NCBI GenBank assembly: GCA_963803335.1
Contig: CAWDME010000017.1
Span: forward strand, 6,113 to 70,112
DNA length: 64,000 nt
DNA from: DASSUW01 sp963803335
Lineage (GTDB): Bacteria; Actinomycetota; Thermoleophilia; Solirubrobacterales; Solirubrobacteraceae
Direction of reading: 5' to 3'
Shown here: piece after piece, positions 8,364-16,680 of the stretch
How the letters are laid out: each line of letters starts with the position of its first letter
Numbering within the stretch: position 1 is the stretch's first letter
Made by a program: the position numbers and the translations under genes
Notes under the pieces: generated by a model
What the model was told of the DNA's origin: nothing
What the model saw: only the letters and a program-made list of their open reading frames with translations
Databases searched by the model: none

Positions 8364-9092
8364 ATGCGGCAACCCGCCCCGGACGCGCACTCCCGCCCAC
8401 CTGCGCGTGCAGCGGAGGTACACCTGAGCCACCGCACGGGCTGGCTGCGTGCTGCCGTGCTGGGCGCCAATGACGGCATCGTCTCCACGGCAAGCCTCGT
8501 GCTGGGCGTGGCTGCTGCCGGCCAGTCGACCAGCGCGGTCGTGACGGCCGGCATTGCGGGGCTGGTCGCGGGAGCCCTGTCGATGGCCGCGGGCGAGTAC
8601 GTCTCGGTCAGCTCGCAACGCGACGCCGAGCGGGCGGACATCGCTCTTGAGAGGAGAGAGCTCCGCGCCGACCCCCGGGGCGAGCTGCGCGAGCTCGCAA
8701 TGATCTACGAGCGCCGAGGCCTGTCGGCGGATCTCGCCCGGCGCGTCGCAGAGGCGCTGTCGGCCCGCGGGGCGCTCACGGCCCATCTGCGCGACGAACT
8801 CGGCCTCAGCGAAGAGCGGATGGCGCGCCCGTTCCAGGCCGCGTGGGCGTCAGCGTTGTCCTTCTCGGCAGGAGCCGTGATCCCCCTGCTGGCGATCGCG
8901 CTCATCGGCGGCGATGCGCGCGTGGCGGCGTGCGTCGTGACAACGACCGTCGCCCTCGCGTGCCTCGGCTTCCTGGGGGCGCGCCTCGGCGGCGCGCGTG
9001 CGGCACGGGCGGCGACGCGTGTGGTCGTCTGGGGGCTGATCGCCATGGGAGCCACCGCCGCTATCGGCGCGCTCGTCGGCACCGTCGCATGA
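8364..9092 (+). CDS. VIT1/CCC1 family iron/manganese transporter
   Basis: 242 residues. The first helix carries LGANDGIVSTASLVLGVAAAG and the second ends GALSMAAGEYVSVSSQRDAE, the two conserved blocks of the VIT family. A cytoplasmic helical segment rich in Arg and Glu (about 85-150) is followed by three C-terminal helices. Family members move Fe2+ or Mn2+ out of the cytosol. The start codon abuts the stop of the reductase gene; a reductase that makes Fe2+ beside an Fe2+ transporter suggests an iron-handling pair, which is an inference. Confidence 0.88.
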   Translation: MRQPAPDAHSRPPARAAEVHLSHRTGWLRAAVLGANDGIVSTASLVLGVAAAGQSTSAVVTAGIAGLVAGALSMAAGEYVSVSSQRDAERADIALERRELRADPRGELRELAMIYERRGLSADLARRVAEALSARGALTAHLRDELGLSEERMARPFQAAWASALSFSAGAVIPLLAIALIGGDARVAACVVTTTVALACLGFLGARLGGARAARAATRVVVWGLIAMGATAAIGALVGTVA

Positions 9093-9141
9093 CCCTCGCT
9101 GCGCGCGATGACGAGCACGACCGCGCATACTCTCCCGCACG

Positions 9142-9795
9142 ATGACCGGCTGTTGCGACCCTCGCGGCTGTGACGACTTCTTCGGCGGCGGCTTCGCGCG
9201 CAGGATGGCCGACCGGTACCGCAAGCGCGGCCTCGACCGCACGTCGCGCAGGATGGTGGCGTTCCTCGAGGAGCGTGGGGTGGCGGACGGGACGGTGCTG
9301 GAGGTCGGCGGCGGCGTCGGCGAGATCCAGATCGAGCTGCTCAAGCGCGGCGCCGCCCGCGCCGTCAATCTCGAGCTCTCGTCCGCGTACGACGGCGAGG
9401 CGCAACGGCTGCTCGCCGAGGCGGACCTTCAGGGCCGCGCCGAGCGGCGCCTGCACGACATCGCGGTCGACCCCGAGGGCGTCGAGCCGGCCGACGTGGT
9501 GGTGCTCCACCGCGTCGTCTGCTGCTACCCGGATTACGAGCGCCTGCTCGGCGCGGCGGCCGGCCGCGCGCGCCGGCTGCTCGTGTTCAGCCACCCGCCG
9601 CGCAACCTGATCTCGCGCGCCCTGTTCGCGGTCCAGAACGCGTTCTTCCGGCTGCGCGGCAGCGAGTTCCGGACGTTCGCGCATCCGCCCGCGGCGATGC
9701 TCGCGGTGCTCGAGAATCACGGCCTGCAGCAGGATTTCGCCCACCGCGGCCTCATCTGGCGCATCGCCGGACTTCAGAAACGGACGACGGCGTAG
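9142..9795 (+). CDS. Class I SAM-dependent methyltransferase
   Basis: 217 residues. Motif I is VLEVGGGVGEIQIELLKRGA (about 52-71), with the acidic residue at the end of strand 2 in VNLELSSAY and motif IV at VVVLHRVVCCYPD. The short N-terminus CCDPRGCDDFFG is Cys-rich and unusual. The arrangement resembles Mg-protoporphyrin O-methyltransferase relatives, but no tetrapyrrole genes are near, so the substrate is unknown. Its 3' end overlaps the convergent acetyltransferase gene by 22 bases. Confidence 0.78.
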   Translation: MTGCCDPRGCDDFFGGGFARRMADRYRKRGLDRTSRRMVAFLEERGVADGTVLEVGGGVGEIQIELLKRGAARAVNLELSSAYDGEAQRLLAEADLQGRAERRLHDIAVDPEGVEPADVVVLHRVVCCYPDYERLLGAAAGRARRLLVFSHPPRNLISRALFAVQNAFFRLRGSEFRTFAHPPAAMLAVLENHGLQQDFAHRGLIWRIAGLQKRTTA

Positions 9796-10583
9796 TCGCC
9801 GATCGGCTCGAAGCCGATCTGCTGGTAGATCGAGTTGGACGTCGGGTTCGCGAGGTCGGTGAAGAGGACGACGTCGTCGGCGTCGCGCTCGAGCGCGTCG
9901 GCGATGCAGGCGGACGTGACGGCGGCGCCGTAGCCGCGGCGCCGGTGCTCGGCCGGCGTATACACCGGCGCGATCCGCGAGACGCCGACGGCCGTCGCCG
10001 TGCGCGCGGCCAGCGACACCGGCTCGCCGTCGTGCTCCCACAGCCACAGCCGGCCGCCGCCGATCCGCTCGCGGGCCGCCGGCTCGGTGTCGGTGCGATG
10101 CACGCCGGCGTCCTGCTCGAACGCCGCCAGCCAGCGCATCGCGAGCTCGAGGTCGCTGTCGTCCGCCACCCGCGGCGCCCCCTCGGCCTGCGGCGGCCGC
10201 AGCGTGCCGAGCCGGTAGAGCCGCATCCGGAAGGCGACCTGCGAGCGCGGCGGCCGCCAGGCGGCGACGAACCGCTCGACCACCTCGGCCCGGCCGTTCA
10301 CGCCGGCGAGCTGCACATGCCGCAACGTGCCGGCGAGCGGGCCAACGGTGTCGTCCGGCACCACGGCGAGCAGCATCTCGTACGGCGGCGTCCACGACAC
10401 CGCGCCGCGCACCTCGCCGTCGTCGAACCAGCCGAACAGGATCGGGTCGTCCGACCACCGGTGGCCGCTGCACGCCGCCTCGATGACCGTCAGCGCGACG
10501 GTCTGCTCGGCCGGTTCACGCGCGAGCAGATCCCATACGTGCCGACGATAGGTTTCGGGGTCGTCGGTCAGGTGCCAGGCCAC
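9774..10583 (-). CDS. GNAT family N-acetyltransferase
   Basis: 269 residues from a GTG at 10583; a longer reading from 10634 would overlap the upstream gene and was not chosen. The C-terminal half has the acetyl-CoA loop APVYTPAEHRRRGYGAAVTSACI followed by LFTDLANPTSNSIYQQIGF, diagnostic for GNAT. The N-terminal half (about 1-130) is a degenerate second GNAT-like region, as in mycothiol synthase-type tandem proteins, though residues for a specific substrate cannot be read. It lies 10 bases after the MFS-Usp gene and may share its transcript. Confidence 0.75.
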   Translation of the reverse strand: MAWHLTDDPETYRRHVWDLLAREPAEQTVALTVIEAACSGHRWSDDPILFGWFDDGEVRGAVSWTPPYEMLLAVVPDDTVGPLAGTLRHVQLAGVNGRAEVVERFVAAWRPPRSQVAFRMRLYRLGTLRPPQAEGAPRVADDSDLELAMRWLAAFEQDAGVHRTDTEPAARERIGGGRLWLWEHDGEPVSLAARTATAVGVSRIAPVYTPAEHRRRGYGAAVTSACIADALERDADDVVLFTDLANPTSNSIYQQIGFEPIGDYAVVRF

Positions 10584-10593
10584 GGGCGCGACA

Positions 10594-12201
10594 CTACGCG
10601 GCCCGCGCCACGACCACCACGTCGCACGGCGCACGCTCGGTCAGCGCCGTCGTCAGGCTCGGCGCCCCCGGCTCGCCGTGCGTGGGCCGGCCGACGATCA
10701 CCGCCTGCGGCTCGGTGCGATCCGCCAGGTCGAGCACGGCCGCGGCGGCGTCGCTGTGGTGGCCGGTGACGTGCAAGACCTCCCCGCTCCCCGCCACGCC
10801 CGCCCGGGCCAGCCGCAGCACCGCCGCGTCGACGATCGCGCCCGCGGCCTCGCGGGCCTCGAGGTCCGCGGCGTCCCCGCCGACCACGCGGGTCTCGCGC
10901 ACGTGCACCACGTGCACGTGCGCACCGCGCGCACGGGCGACCCGCTCGGCGGTGGCGACCAAGCGGTTCGAGGGAGCCGTGTCGATCGCGACGAGGATCG
11001 CCCCTGCCGGCACGGCGTCGGGCGCGACCTCGACCTCCGGCTCGCGGTGCGCGAGGTGGTGGCGCGAGAGCACGAGCGCGACGACCGACAGCGCGACCAT
11101 CGCGCCGCCGACGTACATCGGCGCGGCCGCCGAGACGTGCTCGCCGAGCTTGCCGGCGATCCACGGCGCGATCGCGCCGCCGGTGAAGCGCACGAAGCTG
11201 TAGGCCGCCGAGGCGACGGGGCGCTCGACCACGGCGGCGGCCATGACCGCCTCGGTGAGCACCGTGTTGACGATGCCGAGCAGCGCTCCGGAGATCACGA
11301 CGACCGCGATCAGGCCCGCCGTCGAGCCGATCAGCACGCCGCCGGCGAGCAGGTCGATCGCCACGCCCACCAGCGCCACGCCGAGCACCAGCACGAGCCC
11401 GAAGCGGCGCTCGAGCCGCTGGGCTGCGAACACCGACGTCAGCGCCACGAGCAGGCCCCAACCGAAGTAGACGATCCCGAGCTGGTGCGCCGACAGGCCG
11501 AGGGGGAAAGGCGTGTACGCGAGGATCGTGAAGAAGCCGAAGTTGTAGAGGACGGCGACGATCGCCATCGAGCGCAGGCCGCCGTGGCCGAGGGCGCGCA
11601 GCGGATCGGTGAGTGCCACGCGGCGGGCCGGCTTGGGGACCGGCCCGAGCAGCACCGTGATGAGCACGAAGCCGATCGCCATCAGCGTCGCGGTGCCGAA
11701 GAACGGGCCGCGCCACGAGATGCCGCCGAGCAGCCCGCCGAGCAGCGGGCCGGACGCGATGCCGAGGCCGAGCGCGGCCTCGTAGAGGATGATCGCGCTC
11801 GTCAGCCCGCCCGACGCGGCGCCGACGATCACCGACAGCGCCGTTGCGATGAACAGCGCGTTGCCGAGCCCCCAGCCGAGGCGGAAGCCGGCGATCTGGA
11901 ACACGCTCCCCGCGGCGCCGGCCAGCGCCGAGAAGACGACGACGAGCGCGAGGCCGACGAGCAGCGTCTTGCGCGGGCCGATCCGCGACGCGGCCCAGCC
12001 GGTCACGAGCATCGACACGCCGGTCATGGCGAAGTAGCTGGTGAACAGGAGCGACACGTCGCTCGGCGACGCGTGCAGGTCGGACGCGAGCGTCGGCAGG
12101 ATCGGGTCGACCAGGCCGATGCCCATGAAGGCGACGACGCACGCGAAGGCCACGGCCCAGACGGCGCGTGGCTGGTCGAGGAGGCGGGGCGAGTCAGTCA
12201 T
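10594..12201 (-). CDS. MFS transporter fused to a universal stress protein domain
   Basis: 535 residues. Residues about 10-385 are a 12-helix major facilitator, with the motif A-like loop GWAASRIGPRKTLL after helix 2 and GPLLGGLLGG in helix 5, the drug/proton antiporter motif C position. After a short linker, residues about 400-535 form a Usp domain: GAILVAIDTAPSNRLVATAERVARARGAHVHVVHV and a C-terminal VIVGRPTHGEPG...CDVVVVARAA that resembles the nucleotide-binding G-2x-G-9x-G(S/T) pattern. The Usp part probably binds ATP or another nucleotide in the cytoplasm and may gate transport. The start overlaps the marR stop (ATGA), so MarR very likely controls it. Confidence 0.88.
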   Translation of the reverse strand: MTDSPRLLDQPRAVWAVAFACVVAFMGIGLVDPILPTLASDLHASPSDVSLLFTSYFAMTGVSMLVTGWAASRIGPRKTLLVGLALVVVFSALAGAAGSVFQIAGFRLGWGLGNALFIATALSVIVGAASGGLTSAIILYEAALGLGIASGPLLGGLLGGISWRGPFFGTATLMAIGFVLITVLLGPVPKPARRVALTDPLRALGHGGLRSMAIVAVLYNFGFFTILAYTPFPLGLSAHQLGIVYFGWGLLVALTSVFAAQRLERRFGLVLVLGVALVGVAIDLLAGGVLIGSTAGLIAVVVISGALLGIVNTVLTEAVMAAAVVERPVASAAYSFVRFTGGAIAPWIAGKLGEHVSAAAPMYVGGAMVALSVVALVLSRHHLAHREPEVEVAPDAVPAGAILVAIDTAPSNRLVATAERVARARGAHVHVVHVRETRVVGGDAADLEAREAAGAIVDAAVLRLARAGVAGSGEVLHVTGHHSDAAAAVLDLADRTEPQAVIVGRPTHGEPGAPSLTTALTERAPCDVVVVARAA

Positions 12202-12632
12202 GGCGAGAGGAGTTGGTCGAGAGGGTCAAGCGCGGCGGCGAGTGCGGCGCGCGCGTCGTCGTCGAGCCGGTCGAGGCGTTCCTGGAGCACTGCCGCGCGG
12301 GCCGCGCGGACCGAGCCGAGCTCGGCGCGGCCGGCATCGGTGAGCGCGATGCGCGCCGCCCGGGCGTCGAGCGGATCGGGGGTGCGGGCCACGAAGCCGT
12401 CCTGCTCGAGGCGGCGCACGATGCCCGTCATCGTCGGCTGCGCCACGAGCTCGGCGGCCGCCAGGTCGGTGATCCGCAGCGGCCCCTGGTCGTCGAGCCG
12501 ACGCAGCGTGAGCAGTGCCGCGACACCGCTCCGGCTGCGCGCGTTGGCGCGCAGCAGCTGCGTGACGCGCGCGACGCGGCGCTCGAGCTGGGTCGCGAGG
12601 AGGGAGGTGTCGGCGCCAAATTGAATAGCCAT
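12198..12632 (-). CDS. MarR family transcriptional regulator
   Basis: 144 residues from the ATG at 12632 (MAIQFG); a GTG at 12644 would add four residues. The winged helix lies at about 50-115, with ITDLAAAELVAQPTMTGIVRRLEQDGFVARTPDPLDARAARIALTDAGR carrying the recognition helix and the wing DxRxxR-type pattern. MarR dimers usually repress their own operon and release DNA on ligand binding. A perfect 12-base palindrome spans its start codon, as expected for autoregulation. It is translationally coupled to the MFS-Usp gene. Confidence 0.9.
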   Translation of the reverse strand: MAIQFGADTSLLATQLERRVARVTQLLRANARSRSGVAALLTLRRLDDQGPLRITDLAAAELVAQPTMTGIVRRLEQDGFVARTPDPLDARAARIALTDAGRAELGSVRAARAAVLQERLDRLDDDARAALAAALDPLDQLLSP

Positions 12633-12656
12633 ACTATATAGCACGGCTATTCAATT
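12619..12656. promoter_or_regulatory. Perfect palindrome at the marR start, probable operator
   Basis: AATTGAATAGCC (12619-12630) and GGCTATTCAATT (12645-12656) are exact inverted repeats with a 14-base AT-rich spacer (ATACTATATAGCAC) in very GC-rich surroundings. The left arm covers the first codons of marR, and the TATA-containing spacer could hold the -10 element. The position, symmetry and AT content fit a MarR operator. It could also end transcription from the arsP-like gene upstream. Confidence 0.7.
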
Positions 12657-12673
12657 GTTCGCGGGCCCGAGAC

Positions 12674-13735
12674 CTAGTCGCGGCGCAGCGCGAACAGCGC
12701 CACGAAGATGGCCGTGGCCACCACGTTCAACACGAACTTGTAGTCGAACTGGATGGAGCCGAACACGTCGTCGGTGGCCGGGCGCGCCTCGGGGATCAGG
12801 CCGAGTGCGGCGAACAGCAGGTGGACCATGAGCGCCGCGAGCACCATCGTCACGTACATCAGCGCGGTGATGCGCAGCGCGTAGCCGGCGCCGTAGAACT
12901 TCCGGTAGGCGGCGAGGATCGGCAGCACGATCAGGTCGGCGAAGAGGAACGCGATCACGCCGGCGAACGACAGGCCGCCCGACCACAGCACGGCAGCGAT
13001 CGGCACGTTGCCGAGCGAGCAGACGAAGCTCGCCGCCGCGATCACGGGCCCGATCAGCGCGCCCCAGACGACCTGGGCCGTGCCGGACGCGTCCTCGAGG
13101 AACAGCCCGTTGAAGAAGTCGTCGCCGAGCAGCGCGATGAAGCCGGCGAGCAGGAAGCCGATCCCGATCTCCTTGTAGAGCATGCGCCAGTCGCCGCGGA
13201 AGTTGGCCGCGACGTCGGCCCAAGAGCGCGCGGACGCCCCGTGATCGTGATGGTGATGGTGGTCGTGGCCGCCGGCCGCGGCGATCTGCGCGTGCGCGCG
13301 GGCGTCGGCCTCGGCGCGACGGCTCACGAACAGCCGCAGCAGCACCGCCATCAGCACGACCATCACGACGCCGCCGACGAACTCGGCGAGCGTGAACTGC
13401 CAGCCGAGCAGCACCCACAGGACGAGCCCGAGCTCCCACACCAGGTTGGTCGACGCGAACTGGAAGGCCAGCGCCGAGGCGGCGGCCGCGCCCTTGGCGA
13501 ACAGGCTCCGCGCGATCGCGATCGCCGCGTACGAGCACGACGAGGACGCCGCGCCGAACGCGGTCGCCAGCGCGAGCGGCCGCGGGCCGGAGCCGGCCAG
13601 GGCCGCCTGCACGCGCTCGCGCGGCACCCAGGCCTGCACGATCGCGGAGATCAGGAAGCCCAGCACGAGCGCCCACCAGACCTGCCACGCCATCAACACG
13701 GCGTTCCAGAGGCCGTCGCCGATCTTCTCGAGCAT
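12674..13735 (-). CDS. Permease of the ArsP/DUF318 type
   Basis: 353 residues from the ATG at 13735 (MLEKIGDG), one base overlapping the upstream stop. Two homologous halves of about four helices each carry the paired motifs TAFGAASSSCSYAAIAIARSL and SFVCSLGNVPIAAVLWSGGLSFAG, characteristic of the PF03773 permease family. Between them is a loop with GGHDHHHHHDHG (about 170-181), a likely metal-binding patch. ArsP members export trivalent organoarsenicals. The arsN1-like neighbour supports that reading, but the family also has members of unknown substrate. Confidence 0.8.
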   Translation of the reverse strand: MLEKIGDGLWNAVLMAWQVWWALVLGFLISAIVQAWVPRERVQAALAGSGPRPLALATAFGAASSSCSYAAIAIARSLFAKGAAAASALAFQFASTNLVWELGLVLWVLLGWQFTLAEFVGGVVMVVLMAVLLRLFVSRRAEADARAHAQIAAAGGHDHHHHHDHGASARSWADVAANFRGDWRMLYKEIGIGFLLAGFIALLGDDFFNGLFLEDASGTAQVVWGALIGPVIAAASFVCSLGNVPIAAVLWSGGLSFAGVIAFLFADLIVLPILAAYRKFYGAGYALRITALMYVTMVLAALMVHLLFAALGLIPEARPATDDVFGSIQFDYKFVLNVVATAIFVALFALRRD

Positions 13736-14229
13736 CAGAGCGCGGCCTCGCCCAGCAGGCACTCGACGAGCACGCAGTCCTTCCACTCGCCGTCGAGCCG
13801 GCCATGCCGGCGCTGGATCCCGACCTCATCGAAACCCACGGCGGCGTGCACGGCGCGGCTCGCTGCGTTGTCGGCGAAGACCCGGCTGGTGAGCTTGTAC
13901 AGCCCGGCGTTCTCGGCCGCCGCGCACAGCGCGCGCAGCAGCAGAACCCCGAGACCACGACCCCGCGCCGCGCGCGCGACGTACACGCCGTGCTCCCCCA
14001 CGCCGTCGTACACGCAGCGGTCCGAGTACGGCGTCACGCGCGCGAACCCGACCACGACACCCTCGTCGTCGGCGACCACGAGCGGAAGGTCGGCCAGGAG
14101 CCAGGCGGAGACATCAGCCAGTGTGCGCGGGCGCGTCTCGAACGTTGCCACGCGATCCTCGATCCCCTCGTTGTATATCGCGGCGATCGCCTCCGCGTCG
14201 CCGGCCGCGGCGGGCCGCACGGTCACCAT
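13735..14229 (-). CDS. arsN1: GNAT N-acetyltransferase, ArsN1-like (arsinothricin/phosphinothricin type)
   Basis: 164 residues from the ATG at 14229; a GTG at 14244 adds five. The whole length fits the phosphinothricin/arsinothricin acetyltransferase group: IAAIYNEGIEDRVATFETRPRT near the N-terminus, VVGFARVTPYSDRCVYDGVGEH in the middle, acetyl-CoA loop YVARAARGRGLG, and VFADNAASRAVHAAVGF with GRLDGEWKDCVLVE at the end. Such enzymes acetylate the alpha-amino group of the glutamate analogue and so neutralise it. The coupled ArsP-like permease suggests an organoarsenical protection module. Phosphinothricin acetylation is an alternative. Confidence 0.75.
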   Translation of the reverse strand: MVTVRPAAAGDAEAIAAIYNEGIEDRVATFETRPRTLADVSAWLLADLPLVVADDEGVVVGFARVTPYSDRCVYDGVGEHGVYVARAARGRGLGVLLLRALCAAAENAGLYKLTSRVFADNAASRAVHAAVGFDEVGIQRRHGRLDGEWKDCVLVECLLGEAAL

Positions 14230-14322
14230 CCGCACAGTTTTCACCTAACCGACTTCGTCGGCGGGCACGTACCTCCCGGGTAATTGCCATGCTTGCGCGC
14301 CCGCGCCACTGTGCCGTGGGCG

Positions 14323-15126
14323 ATGACGACGATGACCGACCACCTCTTCGACACCGACACGCATGTCGAGCCGGCGGGCGACGACGTCTACGCGGCGGCG
14401 CTCACCGACAGCTGGAACGCGCTCGGCGGCGTGCCCAACGGTGGCTACCTGCTCGCCGTGTGCCTGAACGCGCTCGCCCACGAGCTGCCGCTGCCCGACC
14501 CCGTCGTCGTGTCGGCGACCTACCTGCGGCCGGGCGCCGCCGGGCCTGCCGAGGTGCACACCGAGGTGGTGCGCGCCGGCCGCCGGGTGGCGACCGGCGA
14601 GGCGCGGCTCGTGCAGGACGGCCGCGAGATCGTGCGCGCGGTCGCCACGTTCGCCGACCTCGCGGGCGCCCGGGGGCCCACGGTGATGCGCGCGGCGCCG
14701 CCCGACCTCCCCGCCCCGGACACAGCGCGCGACCTGATGGAGGGCGCGCCGCCGCTGCCCGGCGTGAACATCACCGAGCGCTTCGAGTACCGGGCCGCCG
14801 CGCTGCCGGGCTGGGCGCGCGGGAAGCCGAGCGGCGACCCCGACCTCGCGTTCTGGATGCGCTTCCGCGGCGGCCGCGACGCCGATCCGATCGCGCTCGC
14901 CGCGATGGTCGACGGCGCCGCCCCCGCCGTACTCGAGGCGGGCGTCCCGGGCTCGGCGACGATCGAGCTGACCGTGCACATCCGCGCCCGGCCGGCGCCC
15001 GGCTGGCTCGCCTGCCGGACCGTCACGCGCCACCTGATCGACGGCTTCCACGAGGAGGACTTCGAGATCTGGGACTCGACCGGCGCGCTCGTGGCGCAGT
15101 CGCGCCAGTTCGCGCTGGCCACCTAA
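14323..15126 (+). CDS. Thioesterase family protein (TesB-like double hotdog)
   Basis: 267 residues from the ATG at 14323; an ATG at 14284 upstream is less likely. The first hotdog contains NALGGVPNGGYLLAVCLNAL, the conserved PNGGY helix of this group, and the second has DPIALAAMVDGAAPAVLEAG followed by SATIELTVHIRARPAPGWL and DGFHEEDFEIWDSTGALVAQSRQFA, the usual C-terminal strands. These enzymes hydrolyse acyl-CoA thioesters. It stands alone between divergent and convergent neighbours, so its pathway cannot be read. Confidence 0.82.
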   Translation: MTTMTDHLFDTDTHVEPAGDDVYAAALTDSWNALGGVPNGGYLLAVCLNALAHELPLPDPVVVSATYLRPGAAGPAEVHTEVVRAGRRVATGEARLVQDGREIVRAVATFADLAGARGPTVMRAAPPDLPAPDTARDLMEGAPPLPGVNITERFEYRAAALPGWARGKPSGDPDLAFWMRFRGGRDADPIALAAMVDGAAPAVLEAGVPGSATIELTVHIRARPAPGWLACRTVTRHLIDGFHEEDFEIWDSTGALVAQSRQFALAT

Positions 15127-15203
15127 ACGATTCGCGGAGCATGCGGGGTGGCCGCGGTCGAAGGCCTTGACCGGCGGCGGCGCGGGGTCTTGCATCCGCG
15201 GCG

Positions 15204-15362
15204 GTGCAACCGCCCCGCGAGATCTATGCCAGCGCCGCGGACCGTCGCAGCGGCCGCCGCTGGAGCCGGCGCCACCGCCCGCGCTGGCGGCCCGCCCTGC
15301 TGATCGCCGGCGCCACGACCGTCGCCCTCGCCGCCGGCGAGGTCCTCCGCAGCCTCGGCTGA
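15204..15362 (+). CDS. Possible 52-residue membrane protein
   Basis: A GTG-started frame in the 304-base gap between the thioesterase and peroxiredoxin genes. It encodes a strongly basic N-terminus (many Arg and Trp residues) followed by a hydrophobic stretch RPALLIAGATTVALAAGEVL that could span the membrane. There is no clear ribosome binding site and no family match. It may be a chance frame, but the rest of the gap holds nothing else apart from the peroxiredoxin promoter and Shine-Dalgarno. Confidence 0.3.
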   Translation: MQPPREIYASAADRRSGRRWSRRHRPRWRPALLIAGATTVALAAGEVLRSLG

Positions 15363-15430
15363 CCGCGCTCTTAGGCGGTCGCGAGCCGATACCGGTAATT
15401 TCCGATCGGCAAAACCAAGGAGGACGAACG

Positions 15431-16090
15431 ATGGCTCTGACGATCGGCGACACCGCACCCGACTTCGAGGCCGAGACAACCGAAGGCAAGATCAACTTCC
15501 ACGACTGGATCGGCGACTCGTGGGCGGTGCTGTTCTCGCACCCGCGCGACTTCACGCCCGTCTGCACCACCGAGCTCGGCTACATGGCGCGGATCAAGCC
15601 GGACTTCGACAGCCGCAACACGAAGATCATCGGCCTCTCGGTCGACCCGCTCGACAATCACGAGAAGTGGGCCGCCGACATCGAGGAGACGCAGGGCACC
15701 GCGCCCAACTACCCGATCATCGGCGACGCGGAGTTCAACGTGGCGAAGCTGTACGGGATGCTGCCCCCTGACGTCGCGGGCGAGGCGACCGAGCGCACGC
15801 CGGCGATGAACCAGACCGTCCGCAACGTGTTCGTCATCGGCCCGGACAAGAAGATCAAGCTGGTCCTCATCTATCCGATGTCGACCGGCCGCAACTTCGA
15901 CGAGGTGCTGCGGGTCATCGACTCGCTGCAGCTCACGGCCGAGCACAAGGTCTCGACGCCCGTGAACTGGAAGCCCGGCGAGAACGTGATCATCGCCGGC
16001 TCGGTGTCCGATGACGAGGCGCGCGAGCAGTACCCGGACGGCTGGGAGTCGCCGAAGCCGTACATCCGGATCGTCCCGGCCCCGCACTGA
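15431..16090 (+). CDS. 1-Cys peroxiredoxin (Prx6 type)
   Basis: 219 residues. The peroxidatic cysteine is C45 in HPRDFTPVCTTEL, and it is the only cysteine in the protein, so this is a 1-Cys enzyme that needs an outside thiol for recycling. Length, GDTAPDFEAETTEGKI at the start and the C-terminal domain VSTPVNWKPGENVIIAGSVSD...YPDGWESPKPYIR are those of Prx6-type peroxiredoxins. It reduces H2O2 and organic peroxides in the cytoplasm. A strong AAGGAGG ribosome site lies seven bases before the ATG. The gene is monocistronic and ends in a GC-rich hairpin. Confidence 0.95.
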   Translation: MALTIGDTAPDFEAETTEGKINFHDWIGDSWAVLFSHPRDFTPVCTTELGYMARIKPDFDSRNTKIIGLSVDPLDNHEKWAADIEETQGTAPNYPIIGDAEFNVAKLYGMLPPDVAGEATERTPAMNQTVRNVFVIGPDKKIKLVLIYPMSTGRNFDEVLRVIDSLQLTAEHKVSTPVNWKPGENVIIAGSVSDDEAREQYPDGWESPKPYIRIVPAPH

Positions 16091-16097
16091 CATCCCG

Positions 16098-16125
16098 GCC
16101 GCCCCGCGCACGCGCGCGGGGCGGC
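16098..16125. terminator. GC-rich hairpin after peroxiredoxin, probably bidirectional
   Basis: GCCGCCCCGCGC (16098-16109) and GCGCGGGGCGGC (16114-16125) make a perfect 12-bp stem with a four-base ACGC loop. It begins eight bases after the peroxiredoxin stop and 13 bases before the end of the convergent phoA remnant. There is no T-tract, which is common in high-GC actinobacteria. Confidence 0.7.
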
Positions 16126-16137
16126 TGAACTGTCGCT

Positions 16138-16650
16138 CTAGTGGTGGCCGCCGCGCAGGGCGTCGCCTTGCAGGAGCCCGAACAGGTCTGTGTGGTCGGT
16201 CGTCCCGAGGATCGCCGACGCGCCCGGACCGCTCGCGTACACGGGCACGGCCGCGCCCGTGTGCTGCTGGCTCGGCGGGACCGCCGGGCGGGCCACGCCG
16301 CCGGCCGTCGCGTAGCTGACCCGCATGACCTGGTCGTCGCGCGTGATCAGGTTGTTCACGTAGCCGGTCGAGCTGCCGTTGCCGGTGGTGTCCTCACCCA
16401 CGATCTGGCTCGTGTGCGAGTGGTCGGCGGTCACGACGACCAGCGTGTCCGGGTGGTGGCGCTGGTAGTCGAGCGCCACGCCGATCGCCTGGTCGAACGC
16501 GACGGTCTCGCCGATCTGCGCGCACGCGTTGGCCGCGTGGTCCTGCTTGTCGATCGAGGCGCCCTCGACCTGCAGGAAGAACCCGTCCTTGTCGCCCTGC
16601 AGCAGCTGCAGCGCCTTCGTCGTCATCGCCGGCAGGCTCGGCTCGTTCGC
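16138..16650 (-). pseudogene. Alkaline phosphatase (PhoA type) C-terminal remnant
   Basis: About 170 residues match the last third of PhoA: ANEPSLPAMTTKAL, GFFLQVEGASIDKQDHAANACAQIGE, LVVVTADHSHTSQIV, QQHTGAAVPVYASGP, TDHTDLFGLL. The Zn ligands in DKQDH, TADH and EHTG/QHTG are kept, but the N-terminal part with the nucleophilic Ser, its Asp and the active-site Arg is missing. Just upstream in frame is low-complexity sequence and a 7-bp hairpin (16661-16680), then the stop of the next gene. A protein from the ATG at 16626 could be made but could not be a working phosphatase. Confidence 0.8.
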
Positions 16651-16660
16651 CGGACTCCGA

Positions 16661-16680
16661 GCCCGCCCGCTACGGCGGGC
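16661..16680. terminator. Hairpin downstream of the secreted protein gene
   Basis: GCCCGCC (16661-16667) and GGCGGGC (16674-16680) form a 7-bp stem with a six-base loop. It lies between the phoA remnant and the stop of the minus-strand gene at 16753, so it may end that transcript and marks where phoA homology stops. Confidence 0.4.

Noticed and set aside
13236..13272. His run in the permease as a possible cloning tag
   Set aside because: It is an internal loop GGHDHHHHHDHG within a natural permease and is flanked by family-typical helices; metal-binding His loops are common in such proteins.
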